NCBI GenBank assembly: GCA_903871605.1
Contig: CAIQHF010000014.1
Span: forward strand, 36,917-100,916
From: an uncultured Sphingomonadaceae bacterium
GTDB taxonomy: Bacteria; Pseudomonadota; Alphaproteobacteria; Sphingomonadales; Sphingomonadaceae
Direction: 5' to 3'
DNA length: 64,000 bases
In this document: piece by piece, positions 9,101-17,975 of the stretch
Layout: the number at the start of each line of letters is the position of its first letter
Position numbering within the stretch: position 1 is the stretch's first letter
Position numbers and translations under genes: made by a program
Notes under the pieces: generated by a model
Told to the model about the DNA's origin: nothing
Databases searched by the model: none
What the model saw: only the letters and a program-made list of their open reading frames with translations

Positions 9101-10687
9101 ATGCTCTTCTTCACGTGGCCCTTCGCTGCCTTTTTCGCGATCTTCTACCCGATCTATCTGATCAGCAGGCGCCGCGTCGTATCGCGGAATCTGGTGCTGA
9201 TCGTCGCCAGCTATTTCTTCTACGGCTGGTGGAACATCCATTTCCTGGCGCTGCTCGCCTTCACCACGGGGCTCGATTACCTGACCGCGCTCGGCGCCGC
9301 GGGGCGGCGGCCGCACCGTGGGCAACTGGCCAAAAGCTGCGGCTTCCTGGCGCTCGTCTCGGCGATCGGCTTCGCGCTCAACCACGGCCGCGAGGCCGAA
9401 CTTCTGCTGTTGCCGCCGCTGGCCGCCTGCCTTCTCTATACAGCCGCGGTGATGCTGCTCGGGCTGATCACGGACGATGCGCGACGGGCGCGATCGTGGA
9501 TGCAGCTTTCGATCGTCGTCAATCTCGCAGTCTTGGCATTCTTCAAATATTTCAACTTCTTCGGGACGTCGCTCGATCAGGCCTTCTCGTCGATCGGGCT
9601 GCCGCTCGGCTTCGTCGCACTGCACATCATCCTGCCGCTGGGAATCTCCTTCCACACCTTCCAGTCGATCGGCCGGACGATCGACACCTATCGCGGCAAG
9701 CTCGAGCCATCGACGGGCTTCATCGAGTTCGCCGCCTTCCTCTCCTATTTCCCGCAGATCCTCGCCGGCCCGATCGAACGCGCCGGGCATATGCTCCCGC
9801 AATTCCGTTCGATCGCGCCGATCTACCGGAGTGAGGTGAAGGCGGGGGCCATGCTGTTCCTGTGGGGGCTCAACAAGAAGATCGTCGTGGCGGACAATCT
9901 CGCCGCGATCGCCAACCCGATCTTCGCGCACCCCGGCCGCGCCACCTCGGGCGAGCTCGCCGTCGCGCTGCTCTCATTCACCTTCCAGATCTATTGCGAC
10001 TTTTCGGGCTATACCGACATGGCGCGCGGGCTCGCCAAGATCATGGGGTTCGATCTCAGGCTCAATTTCAACCTGCCCTATTTCGCGCGGACGCCGTCGG
10101 AATTCTGGCGACGCTGGCACATAAGCCTCTCCGAATGGCTGCGCGACTATCTCTATATCAGCCTCGGCGGCAATCGCGGCACGACCGCGATGGTGTGCCG
10201 CAACCTGATGCTGACGATGCTGCTCGGTGGGCTGTGGCACGGCGCGGCGTGGACCTTCGTAATGTGGGGTTTCCTCCACGGCGCGATCCAGATCGTCTAC
10301 CGGCTGCTTGGCATCGACGAACGGCTCAAGCGCGCCGACGACGGCAGCCTTGCGGGCACCGCGACCAACCTGCTGGCCTGGGCGCTGTTCATGCCGCTGG
10401 TGTGCATCACCTGGGCCTATTTCCGCGCCGACTCGATGGCGCAGGCGGATCAGATGCTGCTTGGCATCGCCCGCTTCCACGCGATGACGACGGGCGCCTG
10501 GTCGTCCTGGGCCTTCTACGCGCTGCCGCTGTTCCTGATCGAGTGCGGCTTCCGCTTCGCGCCGCTGCGCGACGCCTATCTCCGCGCGCCGTTCATCGTC
10601 CACTACACCGCGGTGATCGCCTTGCTCTATTCGGTGATTGTGCTGACCTCGGCGACGGGGCAGGCATTCATCTACTTCAATTTCTAG
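9101..10687 (+). CDS. MBOAT O-acyltransferase, AlgI-like
   Basis: A 528-aa polytopic membrane-bound O-acyltransferase closely resembling AlgI. Visible landmarks are SYFFYGWWN (37-45), the FKYFNFF segment, SYFPQILAGPI (215-225), DFSGYTDMARG (300-310), FWRRWHISLS with His340, and GGLWHGAAWTFVMWG with the conserved catalytic His380. In alginate producers AlgI passes acetyl groups across the inner membrane to the SGNH proteins AlgJ/AlgX. Here the next gene, 7 bp downstream, encodes an SGNH-fold protein, so the same transfer relay is likely. It is divergent from the lyase-like gene. The start is ATG at 9101; its ribosome binding site is weak. Acetylation of the secreted polymer is strongly suggested; which sugar is modified is unknown. 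Confidence 0.93.
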   Translation: MLFFTWPFAAFFAIFYPIYLISRRRVVSRNLVLIVASYFFYGWWNIHFLALLAFTTGLDYLTALGAAGRRPHRGQLAKSCGFLALVSAIGFALNHGREAELLLLPPLAACLLYTAAVMLLGLITDDARRARSWMQLSIVVNLAVLAFFKYFNFFGTSLDQAFSSIGLPLGFVALHIILPLGISFHTFQSIGRTIDTYRGKLEPSTGFIEFAAFLSYFPQILAGPIERAGHMLPQFRSIAPIYRSEVKAGAMLFLWGLNKKIVVADNLAAIANPIFAHPGRATSGELAVALLSFTFQIYCDFSGYTDMARGLAKIMGFDLRLNFNLPYFARTPSEFWRRWHISLSEWLRDYLYISLGGNRGTTAMVCRNLMLTMLLGGLWHGAAWTFVMWGFLHGAIQIVYRLLGIDERLKRADDGSLAGTATNLLAWALFMPLVCITWAYFRADSMAQADQMLLGIARFHAMTTGAWSSWAFYALPLFLIECGFRFAPLRDAYLRAPFIVHYTAVIALLYSVIVLTSATGQAFIYFNF

Positions 10688-10694
10688 GGACGCC

Positions 10695-11786
10695 ATGCCG
10701 CTGGCCACGCTCATCCTGCGCAAGATCGCGATCGGGCTGCTGCTGCTGCTGTGGACGCTCCTGTTCGGCGAGATCTTCCTGCGGCTGATCGATCCGCAGG
10801 CGCTGATGCCGCGCTACGTCACCGGGACGCCCTATGGCATTCGCGGCAATGTGCCGGGCGCGGTCTATCATCACTATACGCCCGACGTGACCGTCGAATA
10901 TCGCATCAACCGCCAGGGCATGCGCGACGATCGCAGCTTCGCCGAGGCCAAGCCCGCAGGCACGTGCCGGATCGCGATGCTCGGCGATTCCTACTTCGTC
11001 GGCTATGAGCTCGATCTGCGCGATACGCTTGCGCACCGGATCGAGGCGCAGCTGCGCGCCGACGGGCACAAGGTCGAGGTGCTCAACTTCGGCGTGTCGG
11101 GCTTCGGCACCGCGGAGAATCTGATCGCCTATCAGTCGATCGCGCGGCGCTTCCATCCCGATCTGGTGCTGATGCAGTGGCAGGTGACCGACTATGACGA
11201 CAATGTGCGATCGGCGCTTTACAGGCTCGATCACGGGCGTCTCGAGCGCGCCAACGCGGCGTTCCTGCCGGGGGTCGCGACGCAGGACTGGCTGATGCGA
11301 TCGGCGCTCTACCGGCTGGTCGCCGATCACAGCCATCTCTACAATTTCGCGCGCGAGCAGGTCGGCTGGCGCAGCAAGCAGCTGCTCGGCTTCCTGCGCA
11401 AGCGTGCGACGGGGCCGGCCGAGAACGAGGTCGATCAGGACACCTATGCGATCAACCAGGCCGAGGTCGATCTGGCGGCCGCGCTGCTCCGCGAGGCGCA
11501 GAGCGAGCTCCGGCGCGACGGCGCGGAGATGCTGGTGGTCGATATCCCCAACCGGACGCCGGACCGCGTGTTCAGCTCGTCCTACGACCTGATGCCGGCG
11601 GCGCTCAAGCAGACGCTGCCGCCGGTCGACGCGCTGCCGGCGTTCCGCGACGCGGCGCGCGCGCCCGGCGCGCGGCTGTTCTTCCCGCACGGCGCGCGGC
11701 ACCTGACTCCGCTCGGCGCGGGGCTGCTCGCCGACGAGACGGTGCGGCGGATCGAGGCATCGGGTGATCTGGGGCGGTGTGGATGA
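10695..11786 (+). CDS. SGNH/GDSL-like acyl-transfer partner of the MBOAT protein (AlgJ/X-like)
   Basis: A 363-aa protein with an N-terminal membrane anchor (residues about 8-30) and an SGNH hydrolase-like periplasmic domain. The nucleophile block is IAMLGDSYFVGY with Ser99. The oxyanion Gly/Asn region is VLNFGVSGFG, and the C-terminal block has His336 in HLTPLGAG. It follows the MBOAT gene by 7 bp, almost certainly in one operon. By analogy with AlgI-AlgJ/AlgX and PatA-PatB, this protein would take the acyl group from the MBOAT channel and place it on the polymer. Primary sequence alone does not distinguish a transferase from an esterase, but the neighbour favours transferase. Confidence 0.8.
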   Translation: MPLATLILRKIAIGLLLLLWTLLFGEIFLRLIDPQALMPRYVTGTPYGIRGNVPGAVYHHYTPDVTVEYRINRQGMRDDRSFAEAKPAGTCRIAMLGDSYFVGYELDLRDTLAHRIEAQLRADGHKVEVLNFGVSGFGTAENLIAYQSIARRFHPDLVLMQWQVTDYDDNVRSALYRLDHGRLERANAAFLPGVATQDWLMRSALYRLVADHSHLYNFAREQVGWRSKQLLGFLRKRATGPAENEVDQDTYAINQAEVDLAAALLREAQSELRRDGAEMLVVDIPNRTPDRVFSSSYDLMPAALKQTLPPVDALPAFRDAARAPGARLFFPHGARHLTPLGAGLLADETVRRIEASGDLGRCG

Positions 11787-11839
11787 CGTGCGATGATGAT
11801 CGATCAGGCGGGGCTTATGTGAACGAGGGAAACGGTCCA

Positions 11840-12973
11840 ATGAAAACCACCGATATGCGTTTTCGTCGGGCCGACCCCTCCCGGCCCCGCCGAACCGATC
11901 CGTTCGCGAACAACTTCAATCTATTGAGACTGCTTGCCGCCACGCTTGTCATCGTCTCGCACGCCTACAATCTTGGCAGCGCCACTCAGCCGCTGGATCC
12001 GCTCGAGCGGCTTTTGGGATCGAATCGATCATTGGGGTGGGCCGGCGTCGGCATCTTCTTCACGATGAGCGGATATCTCATCGAGGGGTCCATATCGCGA
12101 TCGGCGAGCCTTGCGAGTTTCGCCATCGGTCGATTTCTCAGAATATTTCCCGGCCTGGTCGTATGCATCCTGCTGTCGACGGCTATTCTCGGCTTGTTCG
12201 TTTCGACGATGCCATTTTCAGAGTTCATCTCAAACCGACAGACGATCAGGTTCTTGCTGGGAAATATGACTCTCTTGTCGGTGAACTATCAATTGCCAAG
12301 CGTGTTCTCCCAAAATCCCGCATCGTCTGCGGTAAATGGTTCGCTTTGGACCATGCCGTTCGAGATATCCTGCTACATCGTGCTGGGTATCGCCTGGGGT
12401 GTCGGCCTAATGAAAGATCGGCGGCGAACGGCGATTTCGCTGTCTGCACTGTTCGTCGCCATCATAGGTTTCACGGTTGTTGCGCCACGGCTTGGAGATT
12501 CGGCGTCAATCGCCAGATTTGGTGTGATGAGCCGTCTTGCAATGTGCTTTCTGGTAGGAGTGGCGTGCTCCGCGGCAAAAGACGTTGTCAGAATCCGTCT
12601 CTATCACGTTCTCGGTGTCGTTGTGGCAGGGTTGGGAGCGGTAGTGCTAGACAAGACGCTGATCGACTTGGCGCTGTCGGTCGTGTTCGGAATTCTGACA
12701 TTATGGGTCGCGTTCGTACGCCATCCGTTTCTCAAGCTGGTTGAGCGAATGCCGGATTATTCCTATGGAATATATATCTATGGCTTTACCGTACAGCAGC
12801 TTATCCTTTCTCAATATCCACAGCTTCCGACTGGAATTCATGTTTTCGTCGCGTTCCTGCTCGTTTTGATCCCGGCAGGCCTCTCGTGGCACCTGATCGA
12901 AAAACCCGCGCTTCGGCTCAAGCCGAAAAGATCGCTCAGCACGTCCGCGCCGAACGTCAACCCGCTCGCCTGA
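11840..12973 (+). CDS. Acyltransferase 3 (OafA/NodX-type) membrane protein
   Basis: A 377-aa integral membrane acyltransferase of the acyltransferase-3 family, about ten membrane segments. Family landmarks are FNLLRLLAATLVIVSHAY near residue 25 (R-x10-H motif with the catalytic-type His), FFTMSGYLIEGS, and SLWTMPFEISCYI. The start at 11840 has GAGGGA nine bases upstream; an upstream in-frame ATG overlapping the SGNH gene is less likely. It is one of three such genes in the locus. The nucleotide composition is visibly more AT-rich than the two genes before it, suggesting separate acquisition. It probably adds acetyl or another acyl group to a lipid-linked or nascent EPS sugar. Donor and acceptor are unknown. 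Confidence 0.88.
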   Translation: MKTTDMRFRRADPSRPRRTDPFANNFNLLRLLAATLVIVSHAYNLGSATQPLDPLERLLGSNRSLGWAGVGIFFTMSGYLIEGSISRSASLASFAIGRFLRIFPGLVVCILLSTAILGLFVSTMPFSEFISNRQTIRFLLGNMTLLSVNYQLPSVFSQNPASSAVNGSLWTMPFEISCYIVLGIAWGVGLMKDRRRTAISLSALFVAIIGFTVVAPRLGDSASIARFGVMSRLAMCFLVGVACSAAKDVVRIRLYHVLGVVVAGLGAVVLDKTLIDLALSVVFGILTLWVAFVRHPFLKLVERMPDYSYGIYIYGFTVQQLILSQYPQLPTGIHVFVAFLLVLIPAGLSWHLIEKPALRLKPKRSLSTSAPNVNPLA

Positions 12974-13121
12974 GCGGTCGTGGTTTCCTCACCGTCGTCG
13001 TCGCGGGTTCGGCATCCTGCGCAACGAACCGGCGCCGTGCGTGCGTCGGCGGACCCCACGAAATGGCTTTCGGCATGATGGTTGATCGCCTAGGGTGCAT
13101 CGGATTTCTTGGAGCGAATGC

Positions 13122-14498
13122 GTGAACCAGCTCGGACCAACTCTTCGTGCGGGTCAAACGGCGTCCGCATTCGCAGCGCGCACCTCGAGAAGCAGCCACA
13201 CGTCGCCGCTCATTTTGAGTTTTCTCATCGCGATTTGCCTTCCGCCGACGATTGCGACCTATGCTGGCCCGCTGCTGATTACGCCATATCGCCTCTACAT
13301 GATCGTCCTGCTGCCCTATCTGCTCTTCAGACTATTCGCCGATCGAACATTGAGAGCGGGGCCGGCCGACCTGCTGGTCATGTTCTACGGCGGTTGGACG
13401 GCGTTCTGCCTGCTGCGAAACCTTCCAACGGCAGGCGTTCAGCGCGCGGGCCAGACATTGCTTGAGACCGTCGGCGCCTATCTGCTCGCGCGCGTTGCTA
13501 TTCGTTCGATGGCGGACCTGTTTTACCTTGTTAAGCTTCTATTTGCGATAAGCATGATCGCGTTCGCCCTATGTATTCCGGAGGCTATTACGTACAAGAA
13601 ATTTGTGCTTGACTGGACTTCGGACATCACTGGCATGCCCTACGTCACATATTTCGCCGGTACCGACATTCGTATGGGATTGCGGCGCCCCCAGGCGTTT
13701 TTTGCTAGCCCGATTCTCTATGGGCTGTTCTGCGCAAGCGCGATTTCGCTGATTTGGTACGCAACCAGGTCAACGACGATCCGCTTGGTCAAGACAGCTT
13801 TGCTGGCAGCGGCCGCCTTTCTAGCACTGTCATCGGGCCCGCTACTGGCCGTCAACGTCCAGATTCTCATGATAATCGGAGAACGCCTGACTAGGAACGT
13901 CAAGCAGAGATCCGCTATCGCGATATTGATAACGGTGATCTTGACGGTCCTGCTGGATCTTACGACCAATTCCGGGGTGACTGGGATCATCGTGAATCAT
14001 TTGACGTTTAATTCCGACTCGGCGTTCAACAGGATTCTCATTTGGCAGTGGGGCACGTACAATATCATGCTCCATCCGTTTCTTGGTCTCGACCCGGATA
14101 ATTGGATCAGGCCATCTTATATGAAGCCGTCCTGCGACGATTTTTGGATTGCAATTACGATGACGGGTGGCCTGCCTTGTCTGGCATTCCTGGTCGGGAG
14201 CATGGGTATCTGGCTTTGGAAAATCGGACATCTGAGCGTTAGCAATCTGCCAAAATATTACGCAGACTTTCGCAGAGGATGGCTTTTTTCGTTTCTGGCT
14301 TTTGCGTTTACAGGATTTTCCGTTTTCTTTTTTGGGGCGCTGCAGCCGTTCTTTTTCTTCACTTTAGGAAGCGCGGGAGCGCTGGTGGTGGTGTATGAGC
14401 GCGAAGCGGCCAAGGCAGGGCCGGCGGTTTCGCGAAGGTCCGTTAAACCCAATTCGCCAGGCAGGCTGTATCAGGTCCGCCCAGTCACGAACCTCTAG
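13122..14498 (+). CDS. Second O-antigen ligase/Wzy-like polytopic protein
   Basis: A 458-aa polytopic membrane protein with about ten hydrophobic segments, resembling Wzy/O-antigen ligase proteins by topology. A periplasmic loop in the second half (FNRILIWQWGTYNIMLHPFLGL, then DDFWIAITMTGGLP) matches the short Wzy_C-type pattern of a tryptophan/glycine-rich block followed by a conserved 'new chain' turn. The GTG at 13122 is favoured because GGAG lies 7 bases before it; a GTG nine codons upstream is possible. The gene is AT-richer than the flanking core genes. Two polymerase-like proteins occur in this locus, so one may ligate or polymerise a different substrate. Which is the true polymerase cannot be told from sequence. 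Confidence 0.75.
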   Translation: MNQLGPTLRAGQTASAFAARTSRSSHTSPLILSFLIAICLPPTIATYAGPLLITPYRLYMIVLLPYLLFRLFADRTLRAGPADLLVMFYGGWTAFCLLRNLPTAGVQRAGQTLLETVGAYLLARVAIRSMADLFYLVKLLFAISMIAFALCIPEAITYKKFVLDWTSDITGMPYVTYFAGTDIRMGLRRPQAFFASPILYGLFCASAISLIWYATRSTTIRLVKTALLAAAAFLALSSGPLLAVNVQILMIIGERLTRNVKQRSAIAILITVILTVLLDLTTNSGVTGIIVNHLTFNSDSAFNRILIWQWGTYNIMLHPFLGLDPDNWIRPSYMKPSCDDFWIAITMTGGLPCLAFLVGSMGIWLWKIGHLSVSNLPKYYADFRRGWLFSFLAFAFTGFSVFFFGALQPFFFFTLGSAGALVVVYEREAAKAGPAVSRRSVKPNSPGRLYQVRPVTNL

Positions 14499-14531
14499 AC
14501 GTCATGGTCAATCTGGGCGTGGGTGATCTGC

Positions 14532-15608
14532 ATGAACTTTAATCGGCCATTGCACGGGTTGCGCGGAGTCGCGTCGCTCATGGTGTTCTTTGCGCATGTC
14601 ACATTCGGTTATTTTCATCACTTCTATGACGGAAATGCCAGTTTGGCAAAGTTCGCTCGATACTTTGCCAACTTTGGAACCTTTGGGGTCGAGCTCTTTT
14701 TTGTAATCAGTGGTTTCGTCATAATTCCGAGTTGCATTAAATATAGCCCTCGTGAATTCGCCGGCCGGCGATTCTGGCGTCTCTATCCGCTGTTCGCGAT
14801 GTTCACGATATTCTATTTTATCATGAATCACTTTCTTCCGCAGGATCCGGGAAGGGAGCATCTATCCTTTTTGCTCTCGAACCTCATGTTCATGGATCTG
14901 TTTTTGGGCACGACCCCGCTTACTCCGAATGCCTGGTCGATCACCTTCGAAATATGGTATTATGCGGCGTCCTATCTCCTGATTTATGCACTTATACGCC
15001 GCGCAGATCGGTTCAATCCCATTGTCGCGGTGCTCGGCATAGCCTTCGCGTGCTTTATGATCGCAGCATATGACATTACCGCCTATTTTGTCGGCGGCGC
15101 GTTTCTCTACTATATAAATCGGACTTTCCTGAAAGGCGAGTTCACTTTCGCCAACAAGACCATTGTGACGGCCTTTGCCCTAATGGCGGTCGGAGTGTTG
15201 GCGACCATATGGAACATCGTTCCGCCCAAAACCTATTTCGAGGTGCCCGGGCTTCAGTTGATCAGTTTTCTGTCCCTGGTTGCGACGTTGCTCCTTGTCT
15301 TGTTGCTGATGCACGAGGATAACCTGTTTTCGCGCTTGCTGGTCAGCAAGACGTTGCGCTTCTTCGGCACGATCAGCTATTCGCTCTACCTGACGCACCC
15401 CTATACCTACATCCTCGTGCGGCAGATCGGCTACAAGCTGAGGCTCGGCTCGCATCCTTGGGAAGCGACGCTGCCGCTCTACCTTCTCGCAAACGTCTGT
15501 CTCGCGGTCGGCGTCGCCTGGATCGTCCACAAGATCGTCGAGGTCGGGCCGTATCGCCTGATCTATGACAGCCGCATCTATCGGCAGCCCGATACGCAGA
15601 TGAGCTGA
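14532..15608 (+). CDS. Acyltransferase 3 (OafA-type) membrane protein
   Basis: A 358-aa membrane acyltransferase of the acyltransferase-3 family. Landmarks are LHGLRGVASLMVFFAHV at the N-terminus (R-x10-H), GVELFFVISGFVI, RRFWRLYPLF, and TPNAWSITFEIWYY, then a C-terminal FFGTISYSLYLTHP block. About ten membrane helices are predicted by eye. The ATG at 14532 is used; an in-frame GTG three codons upstream is an alternative, and neither has a clear ribosome binding site. It lies 33 bp after the second Wzy-like gene on the same strand, and both are AT-rich compared with neighbours, so they look like one imported cassette. Expected role: O-acylation of an EPS sugar at the inner membrane. Confidence 0.88.
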   Translation: MNFNRPLHGLRGVASLMVFFAHVTFGYFHHFYDGNASLAKFARYFANFGTFGVELFFVISGFVIIPSCIKYSPREFAGRRFWRLYPLFAMFTIFYFIMNHFLPQDPGREHLSFLLSNLMFMDLFLGTTPLTPNAWSITFEIWYYAASYLLIYALIRRADRFNPIVAVLGIAFACFMIAAYDITAYFVGGAFLYYINRTFLKGEFTFANKTIVTAFALMAVGVLATIWNIVPPKTYFEVPGLQLISFLSLVATLLLVLLLMHEDNLFSRLLVSKTLRFFGTISYSLYLTHPYTYILVRQIGYKLRLGSHPWEATLPLYLLANVCLAVGVAWIVHKIVEVGPYRLIYDSRIYRQPDTQMS

Positions 15609-15675
15609 ACGGTCCGGTAACCGAGCGCGTGCCGGATGCGCCGGCACGGTGTCGCGGCCGCTACCCGATGCGGGA

Positions 15676-16542
15676 TCACCCTGCGCGGAGCAGCCGGAGG
15701 CTTTCGACGAAGCGGAAGTAGCGCAGGCGGAACAGGATCGCCGAGGCGTCGATCCGCGAACCCACGCCGCCGATGCGATCGGATCGCCAGACCTGGACGA
15801 GGTGGGGAAGGGGCGAGGCGAGCACCGCGAGGGCGCGGAGCAGCCACCGCGTGCGGGCGAAGCGGCGGCGGGCGTTGAGCAAATAGGTTTCGCGCGTCGT
15901 TCGCCGCCATTTGCGAACCAGATCGGGCCACGTCGCACGCGCCGGATGCTCGACCTTCACGTCCGCGCCATAGACCAGCGAAAGGCCCATTTCCCGGGCA
16001 CGGAAGCACCAGTCCATATCCTCGGCGACGACCGCGCTGAACCCGCCGACCCGATCGAAATCGGCCCGGCGCGCAAACATGTTGGCGGTGACCGCGAAAT
16101 GCTGCCGCTCGACATAATCGCGCGTCCGGAACGCGAAGACCATCTCGAAGGCCTCGACCGCATTGGGCGCGCCCGGCGTGGCGCAGAACACGCTCACCGC
16201 GCCGCCGACGATGTCGCCGCGTGCAAGCGCCGCGACGCCGCGTTCGAGCCAGTCCTGCGCCGGCACGCAATCGGAGTCGATGAAGGCGAGCAACTCGCCG
16301 TGCGACGCGGCGACGGCGGCGTTGCGCGCGGCGCCGGCGCCTTGCTCGGGTGCGGGGACGACATGGGCGCGATCACCCGCACAGTCGCGAACCGCATCGA
16401 TGCCGCACCGCGAATTATTGTCGGCGACGATCACTTCATAATCGCCGGGCCGGAGCGTCTGCCGCTCGAGCAGCGCCAGGCAGCGGCCGAGATTGGCAAG
16501 GTCGTCATAATGCGGGATGATGATCGAGACGACAGGCAACAT
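15676..16542 (-). CDS. Family 2 glycosyltransferase
   Basis: A 288-aa GT-A fold glycosyltransferase. The N-terminal VSIIIPHYDDLANLGRCL begins the nucleotide-binding domain, DNNS follows at about 41-44, and the metal-binding motif is DSD (89-91). The acceptor region contains EDMDWCFRAREMG (about 173-185), the usual ED motif of family 2. The C-terminus has an amphipathic segment that may attach it to the membrane. GAGG five bases before the ATG supports this start. It is convergent with the acyltransferase gene and divergent from the pyruvyl transferase gene. It should add one sugar to the undecaprenyl-linked EPS repeat unit on the cytoplasmic face. Donor unknown. Confidence 0.88.
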   Translation of the reverse strand: MLPVVSIIIPHYDDLANLGRCLALLERQTLRPGDYEVIVADNNSRCGIDAVRDCAGDRAHVVPAPEQGAGAARNAAVAASHGELLAFIDSDCVPAQDWLERGVAALARGDIVGGAVSVFCATPGAPNAVEAFEMVFAFRTRDYVERQHFAVTANMFARRADFDRVGGFSAVVAEDMDWCFRAREMGLSLVYGADVKVEHPARATWPDLVRKWRRTTRETYLLNARRRFARTRWLLRALAVLASPLPHLVQVWRSDRIGGVGSRIDASAILFRLRYFRFVESLRLLRAG

Positions 16543-16775
16543 ATGTCCTCACAGGCGGATGGGCATCGCGCGGCGGCGCTCGGCGAACCCTGCCATCGAC
16601 CTGCAACCCGGACGATTCATGCGGCCTTTTATTCGCATCCGCAATATGCCAATGCTGGCGGCATCGTCGGCCCATGGGGAAAGCGGCCCGATCGGTCGTC
16701 ATGGGCGTTGCGCGTAGGATCTACTGGGCTGGACGGCGGGTGGCCTGGCGCCTCCCGCGTGGATCGAGAGGTTGA

Positions 16776-17975
16776 ATGACGGCCGCATCCGACGAGCTTC
16801 ACATTGGTCTGTTGTGGCACAGTTTCCGTTCCGAAAATCTGGGCGTCGGTGCGCTTACCGTGGCCAACATCAACCTCATCGCCGGCGCCGTCGCGAAAAC
16901 CGGGCGTCGGCCCGTCTTTCACGTGCTCGGCGTGCAGGGCAATGTCGATTACAGCGCCGAGACGGCGTTCCGCAACGATTTCACCAACATCGGCTTCAAA
17001 GCGCTACTCAATCCGCGCTCGTCGCTGCACCGGACGATGCGGCGCTGCGCGGTCTTCTTCGATATCGGCGCGGGCGACAGCTTCTCCGACATTTATGGAT
17101 GGAAGCGGTTCAGCCTCGTGCTCGCGTCCAAATTCGCGGCGGTGCATAGTGGCGGACCGCTGATCTTCAGCCCGCAGACGATCGGCCCGTTCGCGAGCCG
17201 GCGCGCGCGCTTGCTGGCCGCGCGGGCGGTGCGATTGGCGGAGCGCATCTTCGCCCGGGACGCGCAGTCTCTGGCGGTGCTGGCCGAACTGGGCGTCGCC
17301 GAACGATCCGAACTGACCACCGATGTCGCCTTCGCGCTTCCCTATGCACGAAGCGAAGCCGAACGCGATGCGGGAGAGCGGATCAGGATCGGGCTGAACG
17401 TCTCCGCTCTGCTGTTCCGACGCGACATCGCCGCCGACGACAAGATCAAGCTCGCGCTGGACTATCCTTCGCTGATCGAGCGCATCCTGACGCAGCTATC
17501 GCGCGATCCGCGGGTCGAACTGCACCTCGTCCCCCACGTCCTTGCCGAACACACCGAATATGAAGACGACTATGCGCTCGCGTTGACGCTGCAGCGCGCT
17601 CATCCGGCGCTGATCGTGGCGCCGCGGTTTGCGGGGCCGTCCGCCGCCAAGACTTATATCGCAGCGCTCGACTTCTTTATCGGTAGCCGGATGCATGCGA
17701 CGATCGCCGCCATCTCGTCCGGAACAGCGGTGCTGCCGCTGGGCTATAGCCGCAAGTTCACCGGCCTGTTCGGATCGTTGCACTATAACTGGACCGCCGA
17801 CCTCACCGCGCTCAGCGAAGATGCCGTGATGGCAAAGCTCGATGCGGCGATGGCCGACTTGGCGCAGGTCACGGCGGACGCGCTCGCAGCGACGGAGCGC
17901 GCGCAGCAGAAACTGTCGGTCTATACCGCGTATCTCGACAGGCTGATCGCGACCCTGTCCACAAACGATGCGTGA
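16776..17975 (+). CDS. Polysaccharide pyruvyl transferase family protein
   Basis: A 399-aa protein of the polysaccharide pyruvyl transferase family (WcaK/CsaB type), which transfers ketal-linked pyruvate from phosphoenolpyruvate to a sugar. Recognisable elements are FDIGAGDSFSDIYGWKRF, the FSPQTIGPF segment, ARDAQSLAVLAELGV, and the C-terminal FIGSRMHATIAAISSGTAVLPLGYS block with its conserved R-x-H. The cytosolic enzyme would act on the lipid-linked repeat unit. Its last 8 bases overlap the next gene (FrhB-like), so the two are translationally coupled. A negatively charged pyruvate ketal on the EPS is therefore likely. Confidence 0.88.
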   Translation: MTAASDELHIGLLWHSFRSENLGVGALTVANINLIAGAVAKTGRRPVFHVLGVQGNVDYSAETAFRNDFTNIGFKALLNPRSSLHRTMRRCAVFFDIGAGDSFSDIYGWKRFSLVLASKFAAVHSGGPLIFSPQTIGPFASRRARLLAARAVRLAERIFARDAQSLAVLAELGVAERSELTTDVAFALPYARSEAERDAGERIRIGLNVSALLFRRDIAADDKIKLALDYPSLIERILTQLSRDPRVELHLVPHVLAEHTEYEDDYALALTLQRAHPALIVAPRFAGPSAAKTYIAALDFFIGSRMHATIAAISSGTAVLPLGYSRKFTGLFGSLHYNWTADLTALSEDAVMAKLDAAMADLAQVTADALAATERAQQKLSVYTAYLDRLIATLSTNDA